Of a stretch of DNA of 64,000 bases, positions 23,886-35,057 are shown piece by piece. The stretch comes from Kalaharituber pfeilii (taxonomy: Eukaryota; Ascomycota; Pezizomycetes; Pezizales; Pezizaceae), in NCBI GenBank assembly GCA_015179045.1, contig WHUZ01000096.1, positions 1-64,000 on the forward strand. The letters are read 5' to 3'. Position numbers and translations under genes: made by a program. Under the pieces are notes generated by a model, which had not been told where the DNA came from, made no database searches, and saw nothing but the letters and a program-made list of their open reading frames with translations. How positions within the stretch are numbered: the first letter of the stretch is position 1; each line of letters starts with the position of its first letter.

Positions 23886-25345
23886 TGTGGGGAATTTTAC
23901 TGGCAGAATTGTGTTGAGTAAATACTATACTTTTTTTCTGGTACTATGTTGTGAAGCGGAATTAAGTTGGTTGCTGAGGGAAAAGTTGTCAAAGAGTCGG
24001 GATAGAGGTGATACTTATATCTGGCATTCTAAGTTGCAGTCAATTCATCGTTCTGAAAAATATTATTTTTTCTCAAGGGCATATCCAGCTTGCCAGTGGG
24101 ATGGCTGGAGATTTCGACGTCCAAAGAATCATTGACTTCATGTATTACAAAGCTCCGTTGTATGCAAAGCATCTCCTCTATCCACTTACAAATTTCGAAA
24201 AGACCTTAACGGGTGCGTCTCCCCTCAACCGGATTTTGGTAGTGGTTACTCGATTAGGGGATTGGTTCTAATGCCTTCTGAACTTGGTTACACAGGTTAC
24301 ACAAAACACAGTCATCATCAAACGTCGCGAAGGACATGCCAATCCGATCGGAAAAATTGTTAAGCCGACGAGAAGTGGGGGTGCCGCAAAATAAAGATAG
24401 TGGAGTCGCGGTTATGGGTCCCGGATAGTGGAGTCGCGGTTATGGGTCCCGAAAGACCGGACGATGATGGAGTTCTCCAGATATTGCCCGTTTATGGAAA
24501 GGTGCGGTGGAGATATGAACAAGTTCCTCAAGATATTGACCGTTTTGGTGACACTCATGATGTGGAGCGACAGAGCTGTAAGCTCTGCCAGTTGACAGCA
24601 AATTAGGACTAGTATGAATAATTAAAAATACGGCACAGGAGCATGATTGAAGAAACATTATCGGGAGGGAGGTCATGATTCTTGAAAGACAATTCCTTTC
24701 AACATATGAGTCTGAAGAGGGGTTGCGGGAAATCATTTCTAATATTCAAAACCATGTTGTCAATGCTACAAGCAGGATTAAGGTCTCACAACTCGCTCAA
24801 CTCAACGTCCTGGTGACACTCATGAGGATTGTACGTTTTTGTGCACTTTTATTCTTATATTTATTTCAGAACACGTTTGCGACAGTTATGCATGACGGGG
24901 TGATCCCTGAGGGGTCCAAGAATCCCCTTTCTATGAATTACTAAAGGAAGGTCATGGATAGCACAAGATTCCATGCTCGTACAGCAGAGATTGGTGAAGA
25001 TCTAACGCAGAGAAATCAGACAACAGGAAAAAGTAGGGAAAAAAAAGGAATTGTTAGTTTTATATTTTTAGAACCATGGGAAGTTGTGGAAAGCAAATTC
25101 TTCCTTGATTCTCTCCTTGAAGGCAGCTCGTTCTTCCAATTTCAAAGAGTCTGATTTTGCAATAACTGGTCTCGTTAAGTTATCTGCCTGTAGTCCCTCA
25201 GCGCATTAATGGCGTCCTTGGTGCCTCCCTTGCCCTTAAGTGCTTGCTTTGGCTTTTAGATTTCTAGTGGTGGTGGTGTGTGACACGGAAGAGGGGAGGG
25301 GATGGGGATGGGGGTGGGTATACGTAAAAGCTCCGCAGAGTGCAC
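23886..25345. other. Intergenic, no gene recognised
   Basis: Contains small frames (24400-24606, 24675-24944) with no domain. A 29-bp direct repeat (AGTGGAGTCGCGGTTATGGG...) is present at about 24400-24450. Nothing further supported. Confidence 0.3.
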
Positions 25346-26118
25346 GTACAGTCTAGCCTTACTATACCGGATCGCTAAAATCTAGCACTTTTCGTCTGGT
25401 ACAGCAAGGCTCCGGTATAGAATGGAATGCTTGGCACGCATGAAAAATTTTGCAAATTTAATAATTACTGAAATAGGAAATGAATGAAGTAAACACCAAC
25501 ATGTTGACATATCCAGCCAAATACATCAATTGCGTTGCTCACAAAATCTAGAAAACATCGGGCCGTAAGTGTACTTGAGAAGCATTCAAATATGTAAATG
25601 TCAACTAGAACCAAAGTATGCTAAAGAAAAGTAAAGTGAATTTGGTAATGGTAAGATTACTGTACTTTTACTTAGATTGTGATATCCTAAGTATCTAACC
25701 TATTATTTAGGGCTGATCAGTAGCTGTATCTACTTTGTCAGATATCTTGAAACGAAGTGATAAGTGCTTAACAATCGATCTCAGAAATTATAGTACATGG
25801 AAAAGAAGCAACAAAGTGCCCAGTGTCCATTACTTGAACAACATTGCAAGTGATGGTAGCAGCGGCAGCAGCAGTGGTAGCACAGCTACGTGTGAAGTGG
25901 GGTAGTCTTAGATGTATTAGTATTAGTGCATCCGGTATAGCAAGAGCGGGGAACGGATGTCGCACGCAGAGGCCCTCTGGTTTATGGTGCCGGAAGCTAA
26001 AAGCACCCACTAAAATTTTCCAACTCGATCAGCCCCACCAAATCAACGCTGATTTCAATCATTATATTATATATTTGTTCCTTTTCAAGTGTTAAACAAA
26101 TTTATGATATCCATTGTT

Positions 26119-27395
26119 GGGCGTGGCACGACTACGCCCACGGAGCACCGAGAGAGAGGAAGATGAGGGAGCTGGAGAGATGGCAATATGTGGTGGCTCG
26201 AGGGATCACGCACGCACCGTGGGGTACAAGGCGGGATGTGGTAGAAGGGTTGGCCAATTTGGAGTCCGCAGAGACTTTCGTGAGATGGGAGGCCACCCGG
26301 GTGGAGGCGAGAGCACTGAGATTTGCGGAGGAGAGACTGAGGGAGAGGGATGAGGAGACGGTCTACGTGAGGGGGTCGCTGACACACGGCAGGGAATTAC
26401 CCTTGGCGATCATACCGACATTGCACAAGGACGCGGAGCGGGAGGAGTGGGAGAGACACATAGACGACGTCACAGATGAAGGGTGGATACCCGTGTACAC
26501 CGACGGGAGCATGAGGGGGGGCATAGCGGGAGCGGGGCTAGTCAAGGAGGGCAGATCGACGTCGGTATACTTGGGAGAGAATGCCACAGTGAACGATGCG
26601 GAGCTGATAGCTATCAGTGAGGCGATGGAGAGGGTGGAGGGGGAGCTGCTTATAGTGACCGACTCGAGACATGCAATCAGAAGAATGACCGACGCATCTG
26701 TGGGGGATCCCACCCACGACGGGGCGACGAACCGGCTTAGAGAAGCGTGGGAGAGGAGAATTGAGCGAGGAGACCGGGACCTGGCGGTGCTATGGGTCAA
26801 AGCTCATAGGGGCATCGCTGGCAATGAGGCAGCGGACGAGGCGGCGAGGGTGGGCACTGCTTTGCAATGCGCACTGGAGCTGGTGACGGAAGCCGGTATG
26901 AGACAGAAGGGGAGGAGGGAGAGGGCGGGGGAGAGGAATCGACTGGAATTGGCGTACAGACCACTAGAGAGGCTGGGAAACCTGATAGGACGGCTGGCGG
27001 GGCTACTGGGGGGCAAGGGGTTGCGGGCATGGAGGTGGCACGTAGGGGAAGGGGATGGTCCGGAGTGCAAGTGGTGCGGGGAAGAGGAGGAGACGAGGGG
27101 ACATCTGCTAGGCCAGTGTAGAGTATGGCAACGGAGGTGGCCGGGGGGTGAGGAGCACGTGAGGAGACCTCCACGGGTCGAAGGGGAGGGGGGGGAGGAC
27201 CCGCTGAGGAAGCTGGTGGAGATGCTCGGAGAATGAGGAGGTCATCGAATTCATTATGCTATTTATCGCTACTACTGTCTTTTGTTTATTCGTTTATTCA
27301 TCTTCTGCCGCTATGCCTATGTTTATAAAACCACAACACATCGCCATAGCCCTTAGGGCGGCAAGCGATTAATGATATAAAAAAAAAAAAAAAAA
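26119..27395 (+). mobile_element. 5'-truncated Tad-like LINE, family B (1277 bp)
   Basis: Perfect 13-bp target duplication GATATCCATTGTT at 26106-26118 and 27396-27408. It carries the 3' third of ORF2 (see the coding entry), a short 3' UTR, the family B hairpin CATCGCCATAGCCCTTAGGG with GATTAATGATAT, and an A-run. Confidence 0.92.
26121..27236 (+). pseudogene. LINE ORF2 C-terminus with RNase H domain
   Basis: Truncated at its 5' end by the insertion, but with an open frame to the stop at 27234-27236. The ribonuclease H domain is complete in motif terms: VYTDGSM (first D), NDAELIAISEAM (E), VTDSRHAIRR (second D), and VKAHRGIAGNEAADEAA (His and last D). It is followed by a charged linker and a CX2CX8HX4C knuckle (CKWCGEEEETRGHLLGQC), then the terminus LVEMLGE. 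The RT domain is absent. RNase H plus this knuckle is typical of Tad1/I-type LINEs. It cannot be expressed as a working ORF2. Confidence 0.88.
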
Positions 27396-27721
27396 GATAT
27401 CCATTGTTATTGAGAAAAGATTGGTGGAACTGATAAGCCCCACGCCTAAGGCTTTTTGGAGCCTTATGTTACATATATGGGGTAAACTGCAAGCGACAAA
27501 TGCAAGGCAAAAGGTGCCTACTTAAGTTGGAGCGCAAACCACTTTAGTCAAAATTTGGCCTAGCACTAGCCAAAGAAAATCAATGATCGGCAGCAAAAAA
27601 TGTCCGCTCTTAACTTCCGGCACCAATAGCAAGGTTTCCGGTATAGCGAGGTCCGGTATAGTATACTTGTATTGGTCGCCAGTGTAGGCTTATGCAAGTA
27701 ATGTTGAAAATAATTACTCTT

Positions 27722-28005
27722 ACGGACGGTTCAATGCGACAACTAACTTAATCTGGCTAAAGTCTGCTTAGAATTGAGGCCAAGGAGCGCATTGAATATG
27801 TACCAATTCATAAGAGAAACGAGTGGTCCTTCAACACCAAAACGGGATTCATTAGGTATGCGGGGGCAGATGCTTGGAACGAGTGGTGCGAAAATGGCAA
27901 CATGATCGCTAGGGGCAATGGCGTGGATGGTTGAACTAGAAGATGCCGCAGAATTTTGTACGGGGCAAGTAAATCTACTGTAGCATGTCCCATTGAACCG
28001 TCCGT
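27722..28005. mobile_element. MITE with 20-bp terminal inverted repeats (284 bp)
   Basis: ACGGACGGTTCAATGCGACA at 27722-27741 matches the reverse complement of TGTCCCATTGAACCGTCCGT at 27986-28005 at 19 of 20 positions. No coding sequence. The target duplication is not clear. Confidence 0.65.
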
Positions 28006-28752
28006 CACAGTAGGGGGTACAGAGTTCAGAAATGAAATATCCAAACGAATATATGCTATTGATACATGCCACTTAGTGTCCGCCGCTGGTTTGAGTATCT
28101 GCCGAATATGGACGGATATTGGGAACTAGATATGGGTACTGAATATGCATCTTTCACCATCTGCACTCATTTGAGAAAGTTCTATTCGGTCTTTGTTGTG
28201 CGAATGAAGCTACCGTAGAGATTTGAAACCGATTCAGCTGCCACGTGGGGAGAGCTCAAGGAAGCACCAGGCTGGTTGGATATCATTTTCATGTGTGATC
28301 GGATATTGGGTGCAAAATTGTTCTCTCTCGCCAGGTCCTTTGTTAGAATTACCTTGATTCTTCTATCCTTTTGAGCATGTTCCTTATGTCCCACATCACC
28401 GTAGCCAGATCTCCCCTAGCATATATATCATCTCAGGCCACCGCTCCCAATTCCTTCGCCATCCTTAGTCCCTCTCTGGTCCAGGATCCGGCCAGCTTGA
28501 GCTATCACTCTCAGATCATTTCTACCAATGGGCTTACCTGAACCACCCTTCGTAATTCCTGTTCCCCAACCTTCTTCTTGCTGCCATAAGGTTGATCTTC
28601 CGCTCAATCTTGTCCGCATCAAGTTCTTCCAGGTGGAACTACCAGCCGCTGAATTTTCCAGTCTGTAATTTATCCCCCTCCGACGGGTGTCACCGTATCG
28701 CCCCGTTTTCACCCCGTGAAGGGGCTGTAGCGCATGTCCCTCCTTCCTCCTT
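28006..28752. other. Intergenic, no gene recognised
   Basis: 28430-28700 reads on the minus strand as a basic stretch with no domain; possibly an older repeat. Confidence 0.3.
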
Positions 28753-28763
28753 CCTGTCTTTCC

Positions 28764-29317
28764 CGGCGAGAGTGGGCACGGCGCTGCAACGGGCACCGGA
28801 GGTGGTGACAGAGGCAGGACTGAGACAAGAGGCGAAACGGGAGAGAGCGAGGGAGAGGAGCAGATTAGGACTGACATATCGGCCTCTACAGAGACTCGGC
28901 ACACAGGTGACACGATTGGCGGGCCTGCTGGGGGCGAAAGGGCTGCGGCCATGGAGACATCGCATAGGGGAGGCGCCAGAGCCGGGGTGCAGGTGGTGTG
29001 GGGAGGCGGAGGAGACCACGAGACACCTACTTGAGGAGTGCAGGGTGTGGCAGAGAAGATGGCCCGGGGGCATGGGGGTGATACGTCAGCCCCCCGAACC
29101 CGGGGAAGGGGAAGACGACCCGCTACAGGGGCTGATGGAGATGCTTGGGGAGGACGGAATGAGAGATTGAGCCACGCATTCATTTCCATGTACCTGACAT
29201 TTCGCTGTTTCTTCTGATCCTTACATTGTGCATTCATTTCCATGTACCTAAATAAAGACCTCGCCATAGCCCATAGGGCGGTATGCGAGTATTGACAAAA
29301 AAAAAAAAAAAAAAATC
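28764..29317 (+). mobile_element. 5'-truncated Tad-like LINE, family B (about 554 bp)
   Basis: Near-perfect target duplication CCTGTCTTTCC / CCTGGCTTTCC at 28753-28763 and 29318-29328. The frame from about 28767 to the stop at 29168-29170 codes the ORF2 end: RVGTALQRAPEVVTEAG, the knuckle CRWCGEAEETTRHLLEEC, and LMEMLGED. The family B tail and an A-run follow. Confidence 0.82.
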
Positions 29318-29328
29318 CCTGGCTTTCC

Positions 29329-29738
29329 GTTTGCCCCTGTTCCACCCTTTGGCCTTCTTCGCTGCCTTGGCTTCCACCACTCCGTCCTTCGCCCCCACCA
29401 CGGTCCCTGCCCTTGTCGCGCCTTGCCTCGTTGCACAGCTGCGTAATGGTTATGAGGTAGGGTAGCGATTGACGTTCGCCTACAATGCTAGCATTGCTCA
29501 TGTTTGATATCATAGATGGATTCATTGTCATTGTCACATTCTGGTGCCCCTACCGTACCAGATGCCCTGAGGCTAACCTACCTCGTAGGCTCCCTGTAAA
29601 ACCCCACCCCCCCGCCATCTTGTCTGCAGGCCTGCTGTTTGGACTACAACGGTACGGACCAACATTTTGCTCACCAATCTGGATCTGGCTAGCTTATCCA
29701 CGTCCTCGCCGCTGGAGATGTTAGCGGGTTGAGAGGGA
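29329..29738. other. Intergenic, no gene recognised
   Basis: No domain recognised in short frames on either strand. Confidence 0.3.
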
Positions 29739-29750
29739 CTCTCGTAGCCT

Positions 29751-29813
29751 TTTTTTTTTTTTTTAATTTCACGTAACCCCGCATGCAGCTGTTCGCCAAG
29801 GCAGGGCAATAAT
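29751..29813 (-). mobile_element. Minimal LINE tail insertion, family A
   Basis: T-run plus the reversed family A tail ending GGCAGGGC. Target duplication CTCTCGTAGCCT at 29739-29750 and 29817-29828, with a few bases before the second copy. Confidence 0.78.
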
Positions 29814-30027
29814 GGGCTCTCGTAGCCTAACTCTGCTGATATCGTAGCGTCCAAATATTCCCAAAACCATACAGTGGAATCTATTGGATGGCTGCGCTGT
29901 TTACGGAGGATGGGACTTTGGGCCGACGTGCCTTTGCCACGTTGACCAGGTGTGCCATTAGTTTGCGCCACAGGTACGGAAGTATAACAAGTTTGGCGGT
30001 ATCACAGGGCTACTACGACAGTCGCGT

Positions 30028-30085
30028 TTTTTATAATTTTTTTATTTCACGTAACCCCGCTTGCAGCTGTTCGCCATGGCAGGGC
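30028..30085 (-). mobile_element. Minimal LINE tail insertion, family A
   Basis: T-rich run plus the reversed family A tail. Target duplication ACGACAGTCGCGT / ACGACAGTAGCGT (one mismatch) at 30015-30027 and 30086-30098. Confidence 0.78.
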
Positions 30086-30174
30086 ACGACAGTAGCGTAA
30101 AAGGCCTACATATGTCAGATATACGGCATTGCGACTGTAGTTTCAACTGCCCAAATCCATTAGCCAGCACCGTC

Positions 30175-30679
30175 AGCTGAAGGGGGTAAAGGGAAACGCC
30201 GAAGCCGACAAGGCCGCAAAAACGGGCGCCTTCCTGCAATACCAAGACGAAGTGGTCACGGAGGCGGGCCTGCGACAGGGGGCCAGGGCCTGGAGGGCGG
30301 AGGAGAGAAACAGGCTCAGAATGAACTACAGACCGCTCCAAAGATTAGGACACAGGGTATCTACCCTGGCAGGCCTCCTGGGGGGCAAGGGACTACGACA
30401 ATGGAAATACGGAGTGCAGGTGGTGCGGCGAAGAGGAGGAGACCACGGCTCACGTTCTATACAGGTGCAAGGCATGGAAAAAGAAGTGGCCCGGGGGCAT
30501 GGAGGCATTACTCAAGCTACCGAAAGGGGACGAGGGGAACCCGGACCCACTCGGGTCCTACTGGAATGAATGGAACGGTAGTCATGTATCTTAGCTTAAT
30601 TATCCCCTCACTTCCCCCATCTTCGCATCTTTCTATCACTTATTCCCTATGTAACTAAATCGCCATAGCCCATAGGGCT
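30175..30679 (+). pseudogene. LINE ORF2 3' end, frameshifted, family B
   Basis: The frame starting GNAEADKAAKTGAFLQ is the RNase H tail. The reading continues to LRQWKYG (about 30410) and then shifts by one base. The knuckle CRWCGEEEETTAHVLYRC and PGGMEALLKLPKGDEGNP lie in another frame, with a stop near 30594. The family B hairpin (CGCCATAGCCCATAGGG, 30661-30677) is cut off. It runs directly into family A sequence without its A-run. Confidence 0.75.
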
Positions 30680-31083
30680 ACCCAGAGGGGCTGGGAGACA
30701 TGGATGGACTTTGAAGAAAAGAAGTGGGTGGAACAGCAGGAGAACGGGGAGGAGGTGGACATCCTGGAACAACTGTTCCGCTCTCTGAAGGCGTGAGAAG
30801 CGAAGCACGGGGACACTGGGATGTAGAAGCGGGGAGGGGATGAAACTTCGTTTGTTTGAAGGTGGCGGTGGAAGAACGTGATAGCTATTCTTATTGCCAC
30901 GGCGAGGTGTGGCGGGGAGGGGGCGGGAATTTCGTGTGTAGAGTAGGCGGCGGAAGGGAAGTTAGATATGCTTGCCTCCGAGCATCGAGGGTTTAGACCC
31001 AGGGGGCCCTGCCATGGCGAACAGCTGCAAGCGGGGTAACGTGATTTTTTTTAATAAAAAATAAAAAAAATAAAAATAAAAAT
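30680..31083 (+). mobile_element. LINE 3' end, tail family A
   Basis: The reading GWETWMDFEEKKW, then EEVDILEQLFRSLKA and a stop near 30797, is the end of ORF2 in the family A lineage. A 3' UTR of about 170 bp follows, then CCCTGCCATGGCGAACAGCT and an A-rich run with interspersed T. It abuts the cut family B hairpin, so the two LINEs are fused or one was inserted into the other. No target duplication was found. Confidence 0.72.
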
Positions 31084-32074
31084 CTCTCTTATCTATATAT
31101 ACCTCTCCTACTTGCCTGTATGTAGTCTCCACTGGTCAACGTACATTCATTCCCTCTTCCACTGTGCCTTCATCCCTCTCTCTGCGTGCCTGCCGCCTCG
31201 TAGCACCCGCGAGCGTTACCTCCGTTGTACTGACCCTCAGCGCCGCCCTTACACCAACGAACCATAATCGGCCTACAATATGCCGAGTTGCTTCCATAAC
31301 GACAATGTTAAGAGGTTAGATACTGAGTCAACGCAAAATTGGATGCTAATGCCGGGACACAGCGAGGTTTCCAGCAGCTAAGGCCCATTATCTTATCTTA
31401 TATAGTACTGAGTTACATCCCTCTTGGCGTACACCGAACCCCTGTCGAAAAGACCTTGGCGACAACCACGAAAGCCATCTTATATAGTACTGAGTTACAA
31501 GCAGTAACTGGCCTCCCGACCGAGAGGCCCTCTATACCACCACGCTCCTACTCCCATACCTCCCCCCTAACTCCCCCTGCACTGATCCATTCCCGCTCTC
31601 TACTGTGCTCGATCTTCTCAAATACTCACCATGCTACACATACTTATCATGCTATGCTGCCACCACACTTGCTATACTTCATGACATGCATATGAATACA
31701 TACTCATTATGCTTCTAAGCCACTATGCCGTACCATGCTTAAGGGTATCTGGTGTGGTTACTGCCAAGGTATGGCACACATGTGGGTGTAGCGAGGAGCC
31801 AATGGAACGCAGTTGCCTAAGCCGAAATAGAACTATGCTATAAGAAGGGACGATTTGAGAAAAGGTTTTTAATGCCAGCGAAAATGCACGGACGTACTCA
31901 ACATGCCATCCATTTGTAAAAATAGAAGCAAGTAGGAGACTTGGCAGTATTTTTGGTAGGAATAATATAGGCGCGTTCTACAGGCGCGTTCCGTACCCCC
32001 TTCACTTGTTATCCCTATTTTGACGCGAGGCTGATTGCCGCCAGTCGGCTGCTCCACGCGGTCCCACAGGCTGT
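31084..32074. other. Intergenic, no gene recognised
   Basis: Pyrimidine-rich near 31130-31210. A 19-bp direct repeat ATCTTATATAGTACTGAGTTACA is partly duplicated at about 31393 and 31478. No coding evidence. Confidence 0.3.
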
Positions 32075-32685
32075 TTATACGGCTGCATTCACCGCTGCAT
32101 TCACTGCTGCATTCACTGCTGCATTCACCGCTGCATTCAACGCTGCATTCACTGCTGCATCCCCAGGACTGTTTCCCCGGCTGTTTCCATCGGCTGCTCC
32201 CACCACTGCTCCCACCACTGCTCCATGGCTGTTTATACAGCTGCATTCACCACTGCATTCACCGCTGCATTCACCGCTGCATTCACTGCTGCATTCACCG
32301 CTGCATTCAACGCTGCATTCACTGCTGCATCCCCAGGACTGTTTCCCCGGCTGTTTCCCCGGCTGCTCCCACCACTGCTCCCACCACTGCTCCCACTGCT
32401 TTTTTTAACGCTGCATTCACCGCTGCATTCACTGCTGCATCCACTGCTGTATCCACGTCGGCTCCAGGACAGATTTCCCTGTTGATTCCCCGGCTGCTTC
32501 CACGGCTGCTCCACGGCTGCCCCACCGTGCTCGACGCGTCCCACGGCCACAGCTATTTCTGCACCAGCGTTCCCGTCGGCTTTAGGCCTGTTTTCACGGC
32601 TGCATTCAACTGCTCCCACCACTGCTTCCACCACTGCTCCACTGCTGTTTTTACTGCTACATTCACCGCTACATTCACCGCTAAT
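32075..32685 (+). repeat. 12-bp minisatellite (GCTGCATTCACC)n with interruptions
   Basis: Tandem 12-bp unit GCTGCATTCACC/ACT in blocks (about 32081-32160, 32240-32330, 32410-32455), alternating with GCTGTTTCCCCG and GCTCCCACCACT units. In one plus frame it reads as (AAFT)n, and on minus as repeated GECS or VNAA. Long open frames here (for example 32035-32790) are by-products of the 12-bp period, so no gene is called. Confidence 0.85.
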
Positions 32686-32689
32686 TTGA

Positions 32690-33880
32690 CAGGCACTTTG
32701 ACAGGTATGATAGCTCCTCAATGGTGTGAGATGCAGCAGAATGAGCCGAATTTAATAGGTATAACAGTCTCCCTCAATGGCATAAGATGAGGATGGATGT
32801 GGTCAAGTTGACAGATATGACCTTGACAGGCAAAAATGAGGCAGAATAAGCTCAATTTAACAGGTATGACAGCTTTCTCTCAATGACACGAGATGTGGCC
32901 GAATGAGCTCAAGTTGACAAGTATTACAGGACTCTTTCTATAGCGTAAGAGCAGCAGAATGAGCTGAATTTGACAGGTATAGTAGGTCTCTCTTGCCCTG
33001 CCATGGCGAACAGCTGCAAGCGGAATTACGTGAAATTAAAAAAAAAAAAAAAAAGAGTAGGTCTCTCTTGATAGCACGAGATGCAGCAAAATGAACCCAA
33101 TTGGACCGGTGTGTAGGTCTCCCTTGACAATACAAGATACAGTAGAATAAACTAACTTTAACAAGTATATAGGTATGGCAAGACTCTTCTACGGCACGAG
33201 ATACAAAAGAATGAGCCAAATTTCATAAGTATGGCACACCTCTCTTACCAGCATGAGATGTAGTAAAACGAACTCAATTTGTAGTAGCACCTTTCCATAG
33301 GAGAGTAGCAGAGTGAGCCAAATTTGACAGGTATAATAGGACTCTTTCCGCATTGTGAGATATAGCAGAATGAGCACAATTTGATAGTTATTCGATGCAC
33401 AAGATGCAGCAGAACGAGAGTCGAATTTGACAGGTATGGCAGCTCTATTTCAGCCTGGGAGATGCAGCAGAATACGCCGAATTTGACAGGAATTGGTAGA
33501 TCTCTCTTGCCAACATGAGATACAGCAGGGCGAGCACAATTTGACAGGCATGACAGCTCCTCAATAATGTGAGATGTAGCAGAATGAGCTCAAGTTGGCA
33601 AGTATTACTGGACTCTTTCCACAGTGTGAGAACAGCAGAATGAGCCAAATTTGACAAGTACGGCAGGACCCACCTGGCAGCGTGGAACATGGTAAAATAA
33701 GCTCAATTCACAGTTAAGGCTGGCCCCTTTCTACGGTGCAAAGTGAGGCGGTATGGCCTAATTTGACAGATACAACAAGACCTGCTTTGATGGTGCGAGA
33801 TATGCCAAAATGCGCTCAATTTACAATTTTACAGGTATGGCAGATTACTCTCGATGGTGTGAGATGGGGCAAAATAAGAA
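32690..33880. repeat. Diverged tandem repeat, about 55-bp unit
   Basis: Roughly 15-20 copies of a unit like TTGACAGGTATGACAGCTCC, then TCAATGGTGTGAGATG, then CAGCAGAATGAGCCGAA. Copies vary widely and differ in length. One copy is split by the LINE tail at 32996-33055. The unit is not a multiple of three, so the open frames are not genes. Confidence 0.8.
32996..33055 (+). mobile_element. Minimal LINE tail insertion, family A
   Basis: CCCTGCCATGGCGAACAGCT... and an A-run within the 55-bp array. A 15-bp target duplication AGTAGGTCTCTCTTG lies at 32981-32995 and 33056-33070. Confidence 0.88.
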
Positions 33881-34665
33881 TGTGCTAGACTGGTACAGCA
33901 TGGCGGGGTGATAAAGGGGCACCTGCCAAAGGTTACAATCATCGGCTACTACAGTACCTACTGACTTAGGCTCCATTCCCCACCCTTTACTGTTTTTTTA
34001 AATCGCAAGCACTCTATAGATAGCGATAGCTATGTCTATTCTTCATCATCACCCTCAGCCTTCAATTCTTCCACTTTCTCATATCCTCTTGCCATCATTC
34101 CAGCTGTATTAGTTATATCTTTTTAATTACCTTACACGTGTTAATATTCTCACTTGAATAGCATTTATACGTGGGTCTAGAGGGCGGATAAGGAAGCTGG
34201 GTACACCTAAAAGGCCATATGCTGGACATCTGAGCAATATCATTGTGGGTAGATATTAACCGGAATTTAGGTAGAGTTTATGGGCTGTAACGAGGGTTTC
34301 ACTATCCATAGGTTCTACAATTATTAGCATTATACTCTACAAAATATATAAAATTAATACTAGAGCCCCCTGGATGCAGGAGTGGGATTACGTGATATTA
34401 TAAATAACAATGAGAATATACCGATATGAATAAATGCAGAGAAAAGAGATTGTACGGTCATGGAACTGGTAAAGAGTGTACAGTCACTTGACGCCGACTT
34501 TACGGGTCCCTTATCCACTACCGCTACACCTACACTCACCCTCGCGGTCGCGAGGTGGCCACATGCTAGTTATACTGTACTAGTATTCACACATGTCAAT
34601 ATTACCAATATTTTGTTGTTCTTTACACGTTGTTCCATGTACTGCTAATACATCCAGCTCCACCT
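33881..34665. other. Intergenic, no gene recognised
   Basis: No domain or repeat recognised. Confidence 0.3.
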
Positions 34666-34668
34666 CGC

Positions 34669-34699
<31 letters not shown>

Positions 34700-34735
34700 C
34701 ATTACTCGCGTGCCGCCCTGTGGGCTATGGTGAGG
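34669..34735 (-). mobile_element. LINE tail, family B
   Basis: T-run (34671-34694) plus the reversed family B hairpin, AATATCATTACTCGCGTGCC then GCTATGGTGAGG. No target duplication was seen. Confidence 0.65.
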
Positions 34736-34835
34736 TCAGGTACATGAAAAGTGACATTGAGTATAACAAAAGTCGAAGTCACAAAGAAATAGGAATGTCA
34801 AAAATAAGCGTCCTAACAGAATAACTATGAGAACC

Positions 34836-35057
34836 TTAACCTCGCCGTAAGCACCAGTTCATACTTTCTATTCCTGCATAGAAGACCGGGCCCAAATCAA
34901 CCTGCTTCAAGTAAATTCTACAACATAGGAATACCAACGTGAGAGTAAACTGCAAGGAGAAAATTGGAACAAAAAACATACAGGACACGAAAACAGACAA
35001 TTCTACTCCAAATCTTCGCGTAATTATAAAAGTAAAAGGAAGAATCTTTTTATACAT
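34836..35057. other. 3' flank of the ankyrin receptor
   Basis: No separate gene supported. Probably the 3' UTR or spacer of the minus-strand receptor. Confidence 0.3.

Larger units (their letters stand above)
25346..27672. mobile_element. Probable pogo/mariner-type remnant interrupted by a LINE
   Basis: The left part (25346-25430) contains ACTATACCGGATCGCTA and GGCTCCGGTATAGAATGG. The right part (27605-27672) contains, inverted, CCGGTATAGCGAGG and CCGGTATAGTATACTTG. A further CCGGTATAGCAAG occurs at 25932. Such CCGGTATAG subrepeats near both ends, in opposite senses, fit a non-autonomous DNA element of about 1 kb, with the LINE (26119-27395) inserted inside. The exact boundaries and target duplication are not resolved. 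Confidence 0.4.

Noticed and set aside
28428..29537. 369-aa minus-strand open frame
   Set aside because: It lies antisense to a LINE ORF2 end with clear RNase H-tail and knuckle motifs on the plus strand, and it also includes a poly-Phe run from the A-tail.
32035..32790. Long open frame rich in His/Cys/Leu repeats
   Set aside because: It is a by-product of the 12-bp minisatellite: all three frames and the other strand are open over the same stretch, and no domain is present.
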